Positions 25,801-39,503 of a stretch of DNA of 64,000 bases are shown one piece after another. Positions within the stretch are counted from its first letter, which is position 1. Each line of letters opens with the position of its first letter. Source of the DNA: Ascaris suum (lineage: Eukaryota > Nematoda > Chromadorea > Rhabditida > Ascarididae); NCBI GenBank assembly GCA_013433145.1, contig CM024187.1:8273326-8337325 (forward strand). Reading direction: 5' to 3'. A program made the position numbers and the translations under genes. The notes under the pieces were generated by a model, which searched no databases, was not told the DNA's origin, and saw only the letters and a program-made list of their open reading frames with translations.

Positions 25801-27356
25801 TAATCGGTATCGTGGGACTTAGATCATGATGACCTGAAAGCACTGCGCTGCATGTGATCTCCTCACTTTGCTCGAGAACAGCAATGAAATAAAGAGTTGA
25901 GGGTCACTTTTTCAAACATCAAGTGTGCAAAGGTTGTTACTACATTTGTGTTATTCATCACTGCATTAGTCTGTTGTCGTGTTGTCTTCGAATTTTGGGC
26001 AATTAGCGATGGTTTATGAGTCGATATTATGCACTGTTTTTGATTTATGCTTTATTTTCTGTTCTAAAGCTTTAATATTTGCTGCCAGTAAAAACTCTTT
26101 TTGCAGATTGCTTCGATGACTTAGATGGTTTTATCCATTGATTAGCTATCAGAGGTGATGTTAATAGTGAGAGCGATAAATGGAATGTTGAAGCGAGCAA
26201 AATGTTCGAGAGTTTGTTCAAGGCTGTCTCAGCCACTTTTTTTTGCTGTATGATAAAACCGTTCGATACTGCCCGACGATAGCGATTATCCTCGTGGCCT
26301 TTGATCTCCGTTGTAGATGAGCATTTGGTATGGGGTTCGATGATTCAAGGTACTGTTGTTGGAGGATGGCCGTTGAAGAACGACGTGCATTTCGAGTTCT
26401 TCGATGAGCGCTTTTTTGATTTACTGCGTCTGCATTCATGAATTCTGCCTCTCCTGCATTTTTTTTTCAGTTATGTTTTGCTGAGCAGAATTTTCACAAA
26501 ATGGGTTCCGAATTTACAGTGGTTGATGAATTTTGAAACCTCACCGCCACGAATTCGTTTTGGCAGCAACTTTGAAACTACGGTTTCTTTAAGGGGAGGG
26601 GAGGGGGAGGTGAGTATCCCCGGATTTCAATATCCGAACTAAATCCGACTCCTTTCGAGACTGAAACTTGGTTCGATTGAAAATGAATATTTCGAGGCGG
26701 TATGTTGCATGAACTAAAGGGAATGGAGATGTTATCGGTGTGAGAGGTGTTTTAGGATGAGGACGAAAGTCGATTTAAACGGTACGTATAGGAGGCGCAT
26801 GCCTGCAGACGGCTTTATTACAGCTTCTAGACGGGTATTCAGGTGTGCATTCCATTCGTGGGGGATTCCGATAACATGAACTGAAAGGCAGGTAGTGGTT
26901 GTGCTTTCAAGCACGAACTCCCAATCTTTTAATATTTCAGGTAAAAATAATTTTGCGCTTATACTTTATAGAGTCTTTGGAATTGTATAATCGCCAGTGG
27001 TCTTTATTCTTGCCGTTATCGATGTCCGGTTCCAAAGTATGCTTGTTCCAGATATGGATGCCCATAAAAGTTGAACTATGCGGAGGGAGATTCGCAGGAA
27101 AGGAAGGCTAGAAACGGTGGGCGACGGTGTCTCAACTGAGACTTAGGTCGGCAAAGGTAAGATGAGGTGTGCGGCAGAATAGTGATAGATGACATAATGA
27201 AACTATTGATAAGGTTTATGACAAGGACTTGCTATACTGTGGTAGAATGATTGTGGAACATATCACTCCCTGTGCTATATCACTGCAAAGGTCGCGTTTA
27301 GAATCGTCCCGCTGCTTTCATTATTTGCCATTCTAAAATTGTTTGTTGAAGAGTAT
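22878..27356. other. Intergenic stretch, no gene recognised
   Basis: I found no exon with a recognisable family match. It contains a tandem pair of a 13-base unit (GTACTGTCATAT-like) near 23356-23382. N-terminal exons of the TRAPPC12-like gene could be hidden here, because that family's N-terminus is poorly conserved. Confidence 0.4.
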
Positions 27357-30300
27357 GACGACGGCACAAGCTGAAGCCTACTTGTTCGAATGGCCGGAGT
27401 CGGAAAGGCTGAAGAAGGGTGCTTCATGGAGATTCACCAAAACTTGATCAGTGCTACACGATGCCTGGTGTCAAGTAGGGTATTGATTGTTTCGCTGAAA
27501 TTGTTTTGCGAGATTGCAGTTTCACATGTTGAACGGCTGTGCGTGGTTTTTACTAGCATTCATTTAAGGGACGCGCAATTAGGAGGGATAATTGCCTGTC
27601 GAATTATGTTGTCCGTTCAACTCATGTATGAGGGATTCATTCTACTTTGCTTTTAACTCTTGTGTCAGAGCTTGTGGCTACTAAACGATTACTTTGTTTT
27701 TGCAAAGAGCAATCTCCACTTATTTTTAAAACTTACTGTCTGCCCGCTCGCTAGCAAATATTAGTGGAAGGTACTCTAGGGTGATCGGGACTTCACTTTG
27801 CATTTAATGTTGCAGCACGATTCAAAAATTAACAGCGCATTGAAATTTGGCTGTGTGGGCTCTTATCAACTTGTGTACGGTGCTGTTCGTTAGCACTAAA
27901 ATTATTCGAATGGATTGGTTGAAGTCGTTTATTGCATAATGTGGGATAAATGAATATATAATAAAGGTTTCAATATGAAACACTAATGTACAAAGGAAAG
28001 TAAAACGTCAATAATAAAAAGTAAAGAGGATATAGTGTAAGGAATCTTGTTGATGGTGATTTAGTAACGTACACAAAAAAGCGAAAATCTAAAGTGAGTG
28101 CACAAATGGAATCGTCACGTGTAATTGCCACCAGCAAAGTGAATGAATGCTTGCAACTTATTAAACGTTTGTGTTAAGCTGTTTTGAAAGCGTTTTTCTT
28201 TAGAGCGAATTCGACATTGAGCGACGCAGTGGCGATTAGTGCCGAGCAATTCTTCAACAAGACGATTTTACGGCGGATGTGCCGCTCAGTGAGGATAGCC
28301 TTCGGCAACTTATTGTACTTTCTTCATCTACTGATTAATTTCTTTCTAACACTTGTGACTCTTGAGAACCTTCGTTGTTTTTTATTTCTTTATTGGGAGG
28401 TTGAAAAAAAACTGAGCTGTTTCATAGAGCCTATCCGTCCATAATTTTCACAAAAATTGACGGGAGCCACTTCTTTTTATTAAAGGCTGGGGGAACAGGA
28501 GATAGGAACAGTATTCTTGGGAACCATCTTGCAAACCTCGATCTTTCTATAAAGTGAAGGAGCAGTTGGAGGAAGGGTAGACATTGGTAAAGGGCTACGC
28601 GCATCTGTGATTTGAACCAACAGCTTCATACATGTAGTGTTTGTTCCTTATTCCTTGTTAAAGTGCGGTTATGTTCTTTGCTTAAGGTTTAGGCTTTTAA
28701 ATCGCTTTGATCTCACTTCCCTCAATCTACGAGCAGTTGAGGTGACTGCTCGAATTCACTTAAGCGCTTCGCTAACTTAGCACACTGCTCATCATGAGCC
28801 TCTTGTTCTGCCATTAGAATGTTTTCTTTTCAAATTGACAAATACGCTTAAATATAAACATATAAACATTTAAATATATATGCATTACATGTTCATATTC
28901 ATATATTTTATGCGCATGTTTTTGGATGACGTGTGTGCAATTTTTTTCTGCTAGGCAACATTATATCTATCAGACGTATTAAACGCATGTGAATTTGGGC
29001 GATTGAGGGAGTCGAGGTTAGTGCAGTATAAATATCGGAGCACTTGTTGAAGTAAAATAAGCATATAAGCGTCCGTCGTTTCATCGATAAAGAAAGGGTA
29101 ACTGGTGCGGAAGAAAAGATTTAGGTCTACTTTATAGGTATTTTGTTCAGTTTCGCTGACTGTCGGAGATCACTTTTTGTACACAGAAGTGAAATTTGAA
29201 GCATCAAAATCGCTCGCGACGATCTTGTTTCAGCGACTCACTACTGATATCCGCTAGAGAAAAATATGTGCGCAAAACCTTGCGTTTCACAATACTAGAC
29301 TGTTTGTCTTCACAATGACTGAAAATTCCTCCGCTTTACTTTCTCCTAAAAATTCATTTCTTCAACAGCCTATTTAATGCCTGGTCACTGCTCACTTCCT
29401 CGATCTTTCAAAACTTCACTCCATCCATCTTCATGCAACCAAAACAGGAGAAGAAATGGGATGGGAGGAGATGACATATATGTCGTTAAGGATTCGACTG
29501 TAGCAGAATTTTTGTGCACTGAGTCGTTTTGTACTTAATGTCGTTATGATATGTTTTTTGAATTAATGTTTCAGGCAGATGGTCATCTCAGAGCAGCCGT
29601 TAATTTGACAGCTGCGCTTCTTACGACAATGCAGCAAGGAGTGGGAATGGCCGGACAGCCTTCAAAAAAATACTGTCCAGAGTTTAAAAGTTAAATCGCT
29701 TTGGCAAATGTTTACGGAGTTGCCCTTTAGAATGCGCCTTTAGTACACCATCTGGGAGGGGGGGGAGGGGAGGAGGAATATAAATCTCATATTTTTGAGG
29801 AAAGAAGGCATTGAGAAGGACTTCATTTTCATGACGTATATTTTCTTATAGCTTAATGGACATATGCGCATCTGTGACCACGGTGCTATGTGTTTGTGCA
29901 AATTATTTCAACCTACGGCTATCTGTTTATTATTATACGGTTCCTGTGTGTATACATATTTAGAAGAGTGCGACTTCATTTCTCCCCTCTCCCCCCCCCC
30001 CCTTCCCGCATTTATATTTGAATGCGGCTCACTCAAGCCTATAGGGCGCATCGTTGTTCTCAGTGGCTGAGCTAAAGACAGTTCTGATTGGAAAGCAATG
30101 TAAGGACCCGCACACCTTTTGGGCCACCCGATTTCTAGTGAGCACCTTGCTCACAGCACACTTTTATTAGCTCCGCACACAGCAAACAGTAGCTACACGA
30201 CCGCACTAACCAGCCGCCCAACTACAGTAACACAACAACAACGAGTGGGCACTCGCAGCCCTTATCTCGCCTACTCACGGTACCACAGGGACTCTTACAC

Positions 30301-33300
30301 AGCATTTCGCAACAATGGCCATTGTCCCACTATCACACTCGAGCTATTGCATGGTTTACCATCGAGCGGTACAACAAATCGTTACAGCATTATTATAAGA
30401 AAACAAAAGAAAGAAGAGTTTCACTATTTCTCATAGTTTCATTGGACAAAATTCGACAGGCTACTGCCAGCAGATTACTCTTTGCTAGTGATGCTAATTC
30501 TCAGTTATTCTAGCTTATATATGATAAAAAATGCAGATACGTTATTACATTTGTTTTTCTTTCTCACTTTGCTCATTTGCTTTTGTGATCTTTAAGAGAA
30601 TGATGCGATCAACCTCCTATTTTTCTCATTTGAGGAGAGGAGAGGGCCAGTAGTTTCAGAAATTCCAGGAACTAAGTCTCGAGGTGGTAAACACGAAGAA
30701 AAGATTTAAGTTCTTTAAAAAGTTGTATTAAATGCTATCCAGAAGCGAAAAAATTTTCGTCGCCTTTGTGGTCAAAGTGAAATTGATCAGGTTTGTGAAT
30801 AGCGGCTGGTCAGAAGTTGTCTACTGCCGCATACCAGTTGGTGAGCGATAAGTCTAGCTTCAAGATTTATAAAATCAAGCCAGGAGTGAATGGTCGTAAG
30901 ATTTTTGAGCAAGTGAGGGGTAGGGCAGACGCTTATGAGTGATTCGAAAGTCGTTAATTGTCACTTCGTACGGAATGTTTGATCACGGTGGTGTATCAGA
31001 GGTGTATCACATTTTATTTATCAAATCGTCGACTCAGGTTTTTTTTCAGTCGGATAATCAAGTATCAAAGAGTGCGAAAGATTAGCTTTTGCTTTCAGAT
31101 TTGGGCATGTCGATTCCAATGCTGATGGCTCTCAAGCTTTACACTCTTTTAAACGATGAGCTATTGCCTTTCGAAGAACTTGATGCACCAGATCTATATT
31201 TCCAGTATTATCCAGCTGTTTATATAGATGGACGGAAAGGTATTTTTAATAATACTTTTATTACTTATTTCCATCAGCTTGCAGTTTACTGGGTAAACAT
31301 TTTATGATGCGTTTGTTCTCAAACGACGCCCATCGCAGAAGTTTGAAGCGTTCCTTCGTTTAAAATGACAGTATCAGTTTAAAGTACGGACTGTGAATTA
31401 TATTTTTAACAAAAACGCAATAATACGGCACATGTATCATTTAGAGAACAGTGTTTAGCGGTTTGTTAACCGGTTATTTGGATGCCTCATTATTATGCCT
31501 GAGTTTTTAGCTAGTTACGAAGGGTGCCAATAACGAAAACATAACTGTCGTTAAGAGAATGTTGCTTTTGGCCTTAATAGTGGAGTGGGTTTTTTAATGA
31601 TGGAGTCTGACACTAAATTCTGTCCTATTCTTATTCCTTTTGCTTTCTTGAGAAAAATCTAACTATGCGACAGTGTTTGTGCTTGAATCGGCTCTTTTCT
31701 ATTCTTTTCCCCACAGACCCGAAGCACATTATGCACATGATGTAGGTATCCATATTTCTCATAAATTTCCGTTGTTTTCAGCAGTTTAGTTATTTTGCCT
31801 TCGAGAGTGCTTTCCATTCACTTCGGTGGCAGAGACTTTTCGATGAGTGTATGTTGTACGCATGGGTAACGAGAAAGAATAAGTCTTAAGTGCGATTCGA
31901 ATTCCAGTCAAAGTTTGGCTCCGAATGAAACGTGTGGCCGTTATTCCGTGTTGTTTTGATTGATAAGCTATTCTCAGGGACCGGCTGTAGTTTTTTCGGA
32001 CCGAGAGAGGGGAGTCCTTTCATTTCAGGTTCATTAGTACCGTTCACTCTGCGTCTCATTCATGCCGAATCGTTGCGGTTCACTCCGTATCCTTGGGCGA
32101 CCACGAAACGAATCGATGTTTTAGAAGACAACGTCCAGAAGGTATCCATCGAAAGTCAAAATTGGAGATGCTGCGAGCAGAATTACAGCATGATGTTTGC
32201 GCTTCTGTTTAGAAAGTTCGCATTGTCTTTCCCATCTATTCCTCACACTATATTGGGATACTTTCGCAGGCCGAATATTGCGTTCCACAGTATCATCTGA
32301 AAACTATTTTAAAACATTTCAGCGGACGGGCGCCTTGCATTCTCTCAGCTCACAGTTTGTTTCACGTATTGCACTGTTTCGAGGAATCATTTGCTAAGAT
32401 GGAACGTTACTTGAAGTGATCGATGACCTCATTAGACATCCTTTACATGTTCGGATTCGTTGCTTTTACGTTGTGTGTAGTCGGGTGCATTTCAGGTTAT
32501 TAAGAGCTTGAAGGAGAGGGAGCTACCCGCTGAGCAGTTGGATGTATGGAAGCAACGTTTATTGGCGGTGCAAAAAATACGCGCTAGAACTTTATTCTTC
32601 TTGAAGGCGAGTTTCATGTTGCAATTTGTTCCTTTCGTTATACTTTGTTGCTCAGCTGAAGTTTCATCTCGACAAGAACGATTCGTGAGTGTGACCGTGT
32701 ACAGCTCGTGCTTATTGCTGATATCCATTGAAACGGTGATTCAGAGAGTGAGTTGGAGCAAAGCATCGTATATGCTGTTGTCAGATGCATTGCAATTCCT
32801 CCAACTAGCCAGTTTTGTTTAGAGCACAAAAATTATTCGCTTTACGCGTGCGTGACTGTATGCAGGTATTACATGTGGTCTTTGCTGAATACGTAACTAG
32901 ATCAAGGAATCTGAAGTGCGTTCACTTTCCGTGCAACTTGTATTTTGCCAATTTGCAAAGTGAACCTTGAGGTTCTTTCCTTATCTTTGTTTTCCGATTC
33001 TACGTGCGTCGCGGCGGTTTTATCATATCCGCAAGCGACCGAATATTTGTTTATTGAAACGAAACTCAACTGGGTAGCTACAGCAAGGTATAAAGTGTGC
33101 AGTGGTAGTTGGATAATGAGTGAGTAGGTGAAAGTTATTGCTTAGGTGGCTAAATATATGTAAATAAGAAAAGCCCAAGGCTGATTTTGCATGAGGTTTA
33201 AAAAATAGTTCACGTTTCTTACCACACTTTTCATTGAGGCACTTTAGGAGGCGAAAACATGAGTGACTCAGCGGAACAGCTCTTCACTGCGGAATATCTG

Positions 33301-35444
33301 CCTTGATTCACATTATTAACCGTCGTTTTTAAAGATTGCTACCGGCGAGGTGGAAGGTATTCGTGTTCACGTAGATGCTTTGTTGGAAAGCAGTTTCCGT
33401 TCACTGTAGCGGACAAACTAGAGCTGCATTGGCTTAAACTCAGATGCATCTACGTAACACCAAATGGGAAATTTTTATACCTGATCGATTGCTGTTAAAG
33501 GAGTACAGTACCTCGATATCACTGTACAATCGGGATTGCTGCACAAGAGGACGATGAAGAAAGGAGGCTGGCAATAAAGCTGATGCTCGCACGTATGGCT
33601 TTATCGATTGGTAGCGAGAAAGAAGCGGAACGGTATTTCAAAGATGTGGCTTCGTTATGTGGTGACCAGCTTCAGCTTTATAAGTTCTGTTTTTTAATTG
33701 TAGCCTCGTCGTTCCTGTACGAATTTCCTCGTATTTCATGGCAGTAATTTAGGTAAGACTATATGGTGTTACGTAGCGAAATTGAGGTCGTGTATCTGTT
33801 GAACGATTATTGAGGAATAGCTCAATTAAGGAATACTGTAGAAAAGTCAGAGCGATAAACTCGGCATTGTGGACTTTTGAAGCGAATTATCACAAAAATG
33901 CTTCTTTTTTTTTGTGAATTGTCCACGTCAGTTTTACACTCCTCGAACATGTTTGTTAACAATAAGTGAGCTATCTATTATCGACGTTGTTACAGAATTT
34001 AAGTCAGAACGACAGCGATGATTTGCATCGGAAGGGTATCACACAATTCGGCTTGCGTGCTGGGACTTGGCATGTGAAATATCGTCTCACTTACCTTCTT
34101 TTTTCACTTATTTCTAAGCAGTCGACAGTTTGTCTTTAGCAGAGCTTGTGTTGAACATAAAAGATTTTATGTTTGACCGAATCTTGCGATGATGGGATGG
34201 AATCGAATAATTGGCATCTCCGAGTATGGGATAATTGTTGACTTAAAGATTTTGTAGAAAGTTCGAGTAACTTATCGCCTCTTTTAAACGATTTTTTTCA
34301 GAGCTTTACGATGTATATTTTATGGAAGCTATGCGCAAGCGTACGAGCATTTGCAGAAGATTGCAAGCGTGGCCGAGAAGAATCCAAAGGTTAGTTGGTT
34401 ATATGGAGAATAAGTTCAAAAATGTCGATTTTTATTTGCTTAGTTCTAGCATGGTTCAAATTGCACACACTTTCCTTCATAAGGATTGTTTCAGTTTTCC
34501 AAAACGATATGCATTTCAAGGATAGCTTTAAAAAAAGAACGCATATTGAGTATACTTATGTAAAGAAAACCTTACAGTTGTGGTCCTTTTGTTTACTTCC
34601 GTTGAGACGTATCCTTGAAATGGCCATGGTGTCAGCTAAGAGATACTACGAGTCATTTGCAGTTTTACGAAACACTAGCTGTTTTGTTTATTTATCGGTC
34701 GGTGTCCATGTGTTTAATGATTTACGAAGCAAAATATATTTGAATCATGTAGGATATTTCATATTCCTTAGATTTCTTTTCGGGCGAAAAATGAAGCAAA
34801 GCCAGGTTTTTCGAGTTTGAGTTGGTTCACTTGTATTTTTTGAGGTTATAAACAATACGGCAGTTTGTTTGCTGTACATTGGAAGACCGGCTGATGCTTT
34901 AAATGTTCTCAGCAGCGAGAATGATGTTCCAAACGAACCAGAATGTATCAATTTTGTAAGTATCGCCGAACTAGCAACCTGCGACGTAAACCCGAAGGTG
35001 AGCATTTTATCTTAAAGGCGAAGAGTGAATTTATTAAAAAAATATTCGTAGGCGGCGATGCGAGTTTGCTCCTAGTCAAGGATTACGAGGCCGTTTGTCG
35101 TGTTCATAATATGCTCATTGTAATGTCTTTTGTATCGAGAATGCTTCCATTGCAGTGTTGTATTCAAATGGCCAGTTTTTGCTAGAAAACGAACTATCCT
35201 GAAGCAAACGGCGACTATAATCGTTTTATCAGTCATTCATTTAGGCAAACAGGCTTTTTAACTTCAAGTAGTGATAGCAAAGAGATTTTTATTAGGGTTT
35301 GTAAGGGTTCAGCTTTTGGAGTGAATTTTTTGAACTTATGCAGCAGAGTAGCCTCAGATAGCAAATTCATTAACATTTATTCAGGAAGAACTGTTCTTGA
35401 ATAACGCCGAACGCTTTCCTGACATGTTCGATCCGCTCGTTTGA
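27357..35444 (+). CDS. trappc12: TRAPPC12-like TPR subunit of the TRAPP tethering complex
   Basis: TRAPPC12 is a TPR-containing subunit of TRAPPIII, acting in ER-to-Golgi traffic and autophagy. Exons read with good family similarity: 28204-28314 (ends PLSEDSLRQLI), 29575 to about 29709 (LRAAVNLTAALLT), 31099-31239 (LDAPDLYFQYYPAVY), 32029-32141 (GSLVPFTLRLIHAE), 32496-32636 (DVWKQRLLAVQKIRARTLFF), 33548-33661 (GSEKEAERYFKDV), about 33996-34035, 34302-34389 (GSYAQAYEHLQKI), 34845-34997 (NNTAVCLLYIGRPADAL) and 35385-35444 (ends FPDMFDPLV). Frame corrections are needed near 28247-28255, at the A7 run 29664-29670, and near 32604-32611. Joins 29709/31099, 33661/33996 and 34035/34302 do not agree in phase as read. 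A possible first exon at 27357 (start MTTAQAEAYLFEWPESERL) is a guess, so the true start is uncertain; the C-terminal half is secure. Confidence 0.8.
30096..30500 (+). mobile_element. Possible solo LTR in a TRAPPC12-like intron
   Basis: A block beginning TGTAAGGACCCGCACACC is rich in C and A on the plus strand, unlike the T-rich intron around it, and contains many CA and CAACA runs. TGTAAGGACC is a common type of LTR start. I could not fix the right end, find a target-site duplication, or see any internal element, so this is a composition-based guess. A 105-codon open frame inside it resembles no protein I know. Confidence 0.25.
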
Positions 35445-38400
35445 AGCTCTCCTCGATGCAATGAATGAGGTTAACCACTGTTAATCTCAGCGCCATGAGG
35501 CTTCACTTGAAGCCACTTTGAACCTCAGCGCTATGGGACTTCACTTGAAGCTGGCTGCAGTCTTGTCGATTTTTCTTATTTAGGCTTTTTTCTTCACGCT
35601 GATGCAAAAATGCATATTATAGTCTCGATGTTTGCTTACTGGCATTCCCGGACTCTGCTTTCTGCGGTCTAGAATCGTTCGATGTAAGTTGTGGAAGTCT
35701 TGACTGTTGAGTTGTGCTCTGATATTTTCGAGATGTATTGCTGCTCAGTATTCACCTTCGAATTTGGAAAGTTGCGATGTTGTTGTTGTCAAGTAAACGA
35801 ATGTAACTTCGCAGAATTCATACCGTGGCTTGACTGATTGCCGCTTAGCTGCATTTTTGATGGTATTTTACTTGAACGAGTTAACAAAATATATAGGGGC
35901 AAGTAATTTTTGAGAAAACAACCAGTAAAAACTTTTTGAGTTTATTGCTGCAGGTTGAATTAATATGACGTAATGACGCAGCAGTTTCGAAATTACCTTT
36001 CCGTTTTAAATGACGGGACCATATGCACTTTTTTGCTGAGAACGCTGGTTGATTTTAAACAACTGCCTCCGCAGTTGTTTATTCTTGTTCGAGATATATG
36101 TCCGAATACCCATTAACACAAAACGCTACATGGCTTCATTCTTCTTGTTAAAGATCTTTACTTTCTCCTTGTGATTTCGGAATGATTTCTTGTAATTTTG
36201 TTTTCTATTGTCTTCCATTTATGAATGGAGACCTTTGAGTTTTTGGGCCGTATCGGCGAAGGTTGCTTTTGTTTGGTGGTGTACTTTTTTCCAGAAGATA
36301 GTGGTATTATTGGTGTTATCAATCACATTGTACTAACAAACGACGGTGGTGCTGTGATGTGCGGTGTTTGATGTCCGTATTCTTTCGAGCACTGTCATGT
36401 GATTTACAAAGGTCGCAGTTTTTTTAAACAGTATTACTTCTGCCATTTAATTCACATCCTACTGACGTCTGATGAGTTATGCATAGACGAAATTCAGCAT
36501 AATAGCTTTCCTATCATGTACATTTATTTTAACGAGGATTTGTTCGGCTATAAAGGAGCCTTACCATAGAGCGGAACAGGTCGTTGAATTATAAACGCGT
36601 AGAATGCATTTGCATTGGATCTTGCCAGATTTCCGTGAATAACTTTTCTCTAATGCTTTTGCATTGGATTACGAGTCCTTTTGGAATAAAGTAAACATGT
36701 ATTCCTTGAGCAGCGAAAGATTTGGAGTATGCCTGACTCGAGATGAGGAAGAGGGAGAGGAGATAAGGAGGAGGGAGGATTTGTCGGACAGAGAGTGTTC
36801 GAGAATAAAATTTCCACCGTGAAAGAGGGAAACTGAAACAAAGTTCCCGAATATAAGCGCGCCATATCGTTCAGGCAAAGTTGGCAATCGGCACTTCATT
36901 TTATCCCTAATAATAAACTCGATTCATGGTCTTCGATCTAACTAACCTAAATTCGTCTCCCAATTGTTTTTTTTTTTTTTTTTTTTTGTTTGCTAGCAAT
37001 AAATGGCAGTAGTTTTCATCGAACTTTAGTGCGTCGCTCTCTTATTTTTCATCTAAGTATGCGAAGGACGTCATTGAGTTTGAAAAACGCTTTTGTCTGC
37101 GATGCTTTTCACGTGAACTTTTTTCCACAAGGCTGCTGTAAGGGCCTAATAGAAGGGACTTTGCGTTTTTTTCTTCACTATGGGGAAACATGGTTGAAGG
37201 TGGCGTTACTAAAATGCTGTCATTTATGTTACTTTTGCTTGTTGAGCGATAAAAGTTTGCACACTTACATGTTACTCTTTCGTTTCTGTTGTTTGCTAAA
37301 AATTTAACTAAATCATCACAAAGTGTCGTATTCACATGCAACGATCGCCCAAAGCGGTTGTGATGCCCAAATTATTTTGTGCTTTTTGCATCAGCTGGCT
37401 AGCCGCTTTAACCTAGCAACGTGATAAGCAATAATTTGTAATTGTAACTGAGGTTGTGATTTCAAGTTTTTTTTTTTTGAAGCTGGGACTGTTGCGAACA
37501 GCTAGAATTGAATGAACCACTCTTTAAAGCTCCTCTCAGATGTTTCCCCACTCTACTGTCGTCCTGAGCATGGCAAAATGTCCATTAAGGCACATCTGAA
37601 GTGAATTTCTGTTGTAAAGGGTAATATTTTAGGTACAATGAATGCATTACACGTTCGGTACAATGTTGTAAAACAAATGTGAAGTAAACGGGCTTAAATA
37701 AAAACATAAAAATTCATCATTGGTACGCCAAAAAAACATTCTCAGGTTAACCTCGAGAAACGAGTTTCATCGTTGCAGCAGACGGCTGCAAATATCGGTG
37801 AGGCGTGCTCGTGAAGTGTAACATTTGACGGTCAGTGGTGGCAGCAGGCTGCATGTTATGCGCTGCAAATTGTCTACGATTTCTGTGCCATTGTGTTCTG
37901 TTCTTCGGTAGGCGTATGTCGTCGCGCTGATGGGAACAGAAAAAAAGCTACACGTTGAGAGGGTGGCAGCGGGGCAGTCATGGTGCCGTTCCCCCTATGA
38001 CGCATCCATGCGCTCCCCCTTCTCTTCCGTTTACGATTGCATCTGATCCCGGTGTATGTTTTGATGAGGTAGTTTTGGTATTAGACCTCTATTGTTTGAT
38101 GCAAACATCGTCTAATTGGCGCATTTCAGCGGGCGTAAGACTGATGGTTTGTCTACCTTTGCTTCCTAACACTTTCATTATAGCATCCGTTTTCTTAAGT
38201 AAATGCTGGTCTTGCCATAAAATTTGGCGGACTGTTCACGTAGCTTCACCCATCCCCCAAGTGAGTAATGTTTGATGCGGAATCGGGTGTTGTGAAACAC
38301 TATTCAGTTGGATACTGGCCACTCGTAGCAACTTGCCAGCCTGCTGATGATTATTGTTGCGGTCATTGATTTTAAGTTATGTGTGAATTACGATTAACCG

Positions 38401-39503
38401 TCGAAACGAGGTCTCACTGAGTCATAACCACAAAAATATAGAGGCCTTGCAACGACGCATTTCGATTGTTTATAGCACCGCTGTAAAAAATTTTTCAAAT
38501 CAGACGAATGCTGTTACTCCATAATTTGCTGTGATCTGTATGTAAGGTGCTGTATCTGTGTCTCATGCCCCCATAGCCTCTTTCCGTTACCACGAGCAAA
38601 GGTTATTGAACTGCTTCTGTATGATTTGATCGTGTCGGTTCCTCATTGTGCTTTACATTTTGTCAAAGAATGTGATTTCAGTGGAAATGGCGATCGTTTT
38701 GTGTTTTTCGTGAAAGACGGTGTCACGCAACATACCGTAAAAATTTGAAGAACGGAACAATTGATACCTCAAATGAAAGAGTCGAGCACAGTACGGAGCG
38801 AGTGCTGTCATTTTACGTTGTGATTGTGATTTCAGCGGAGTGATGCGGCAATTGCATTCCTTATAAATGTGCATCAAGTAGGTGATCACCAATTTAAGAC
38901 TTAGGCAGAGTTTCCCGCTTACTTAGGCTGCGTTCCATCAGTATGCTTGATATTTCGGCAATATTCCATCATAGCTTTGCCCGTCAAGCAGCGGTATCTT
39001 GCTGAGAATTTTCTATTAATTTGAGTGATCGAGGTCGTGAGCGTCTAATAAGCTTCTTTCTCATTTTTATCTTAGTGCTAATAAATATTTAAGCATGTTT
39101 GCTTAATAATAGCGATCTCCCATCTTCAGAAGCGCAACTGTTTGTCATCCGTCTACTGCATAGCTGATTTCTTTATTTCTCAACTAGTTGGTTGGTTGAT
39201 TATCATTGTCCCTCTTTAAGCGCGCTTCATTCACTAGTGATAAAATGGTACAAATGCAGTTTTTATTTTCAAATTTTGCTGTCGTCTTTTCAGCGGTATG
39301 AAAACTCCCACTGAGTGGATATTGCTCGAAAAATCGCACCTTTAGGCCTTTACAGCGAAGGAAAAACTAGCAACGTTCTGATTCTACTGTGGAGACGTTT
39401 TACGATTGTTTAAAGAGAGCGTTTAGTTGTCTAGCAATATTGAAAAGAATGCTGTAATTTTTGCCGTAAGGTGGCGCAGCGAACTACGCAGCCATAAACG
39501 GAG
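35445..39503. other. Intergenic stretch, no gene recognised
   Basis: No coding exon was recognised between the TRAPPC12-like stop and the pmt-2-like start. It holds a 38-base tandem dimer (35486-35561), a T22 run at about 36966-36987 and otherwise unique-looking AT-rich sequence. Confidence 0.5.
35486..35561 (+). repeat. 38-base tandem dimer
   Basis: Two adjacent units begin CTCAGCGCCATGAGGCTTCA and CTCAGCGCTATGGGACTTCA, and both continue CTTGAAGC. The offset is 38 bases. It lies about 40 bases after the TRAPPC12-like stop codon, so it is probably in the 3' untranslated region. Confidence 0.8.

Noticed and set aside
30119..30436. A 105-residue Thr/Ser-rich protein
   Set aside because: No family match and no splice partners. 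The frame follows from the local C/A-rich composition of a possible LTR.
35820..37000. Gene in the TRAPPC12 to pmt-2 spacer
   Set aside because: Only short overlapping frames were found on both strands, with no recognisable motif.
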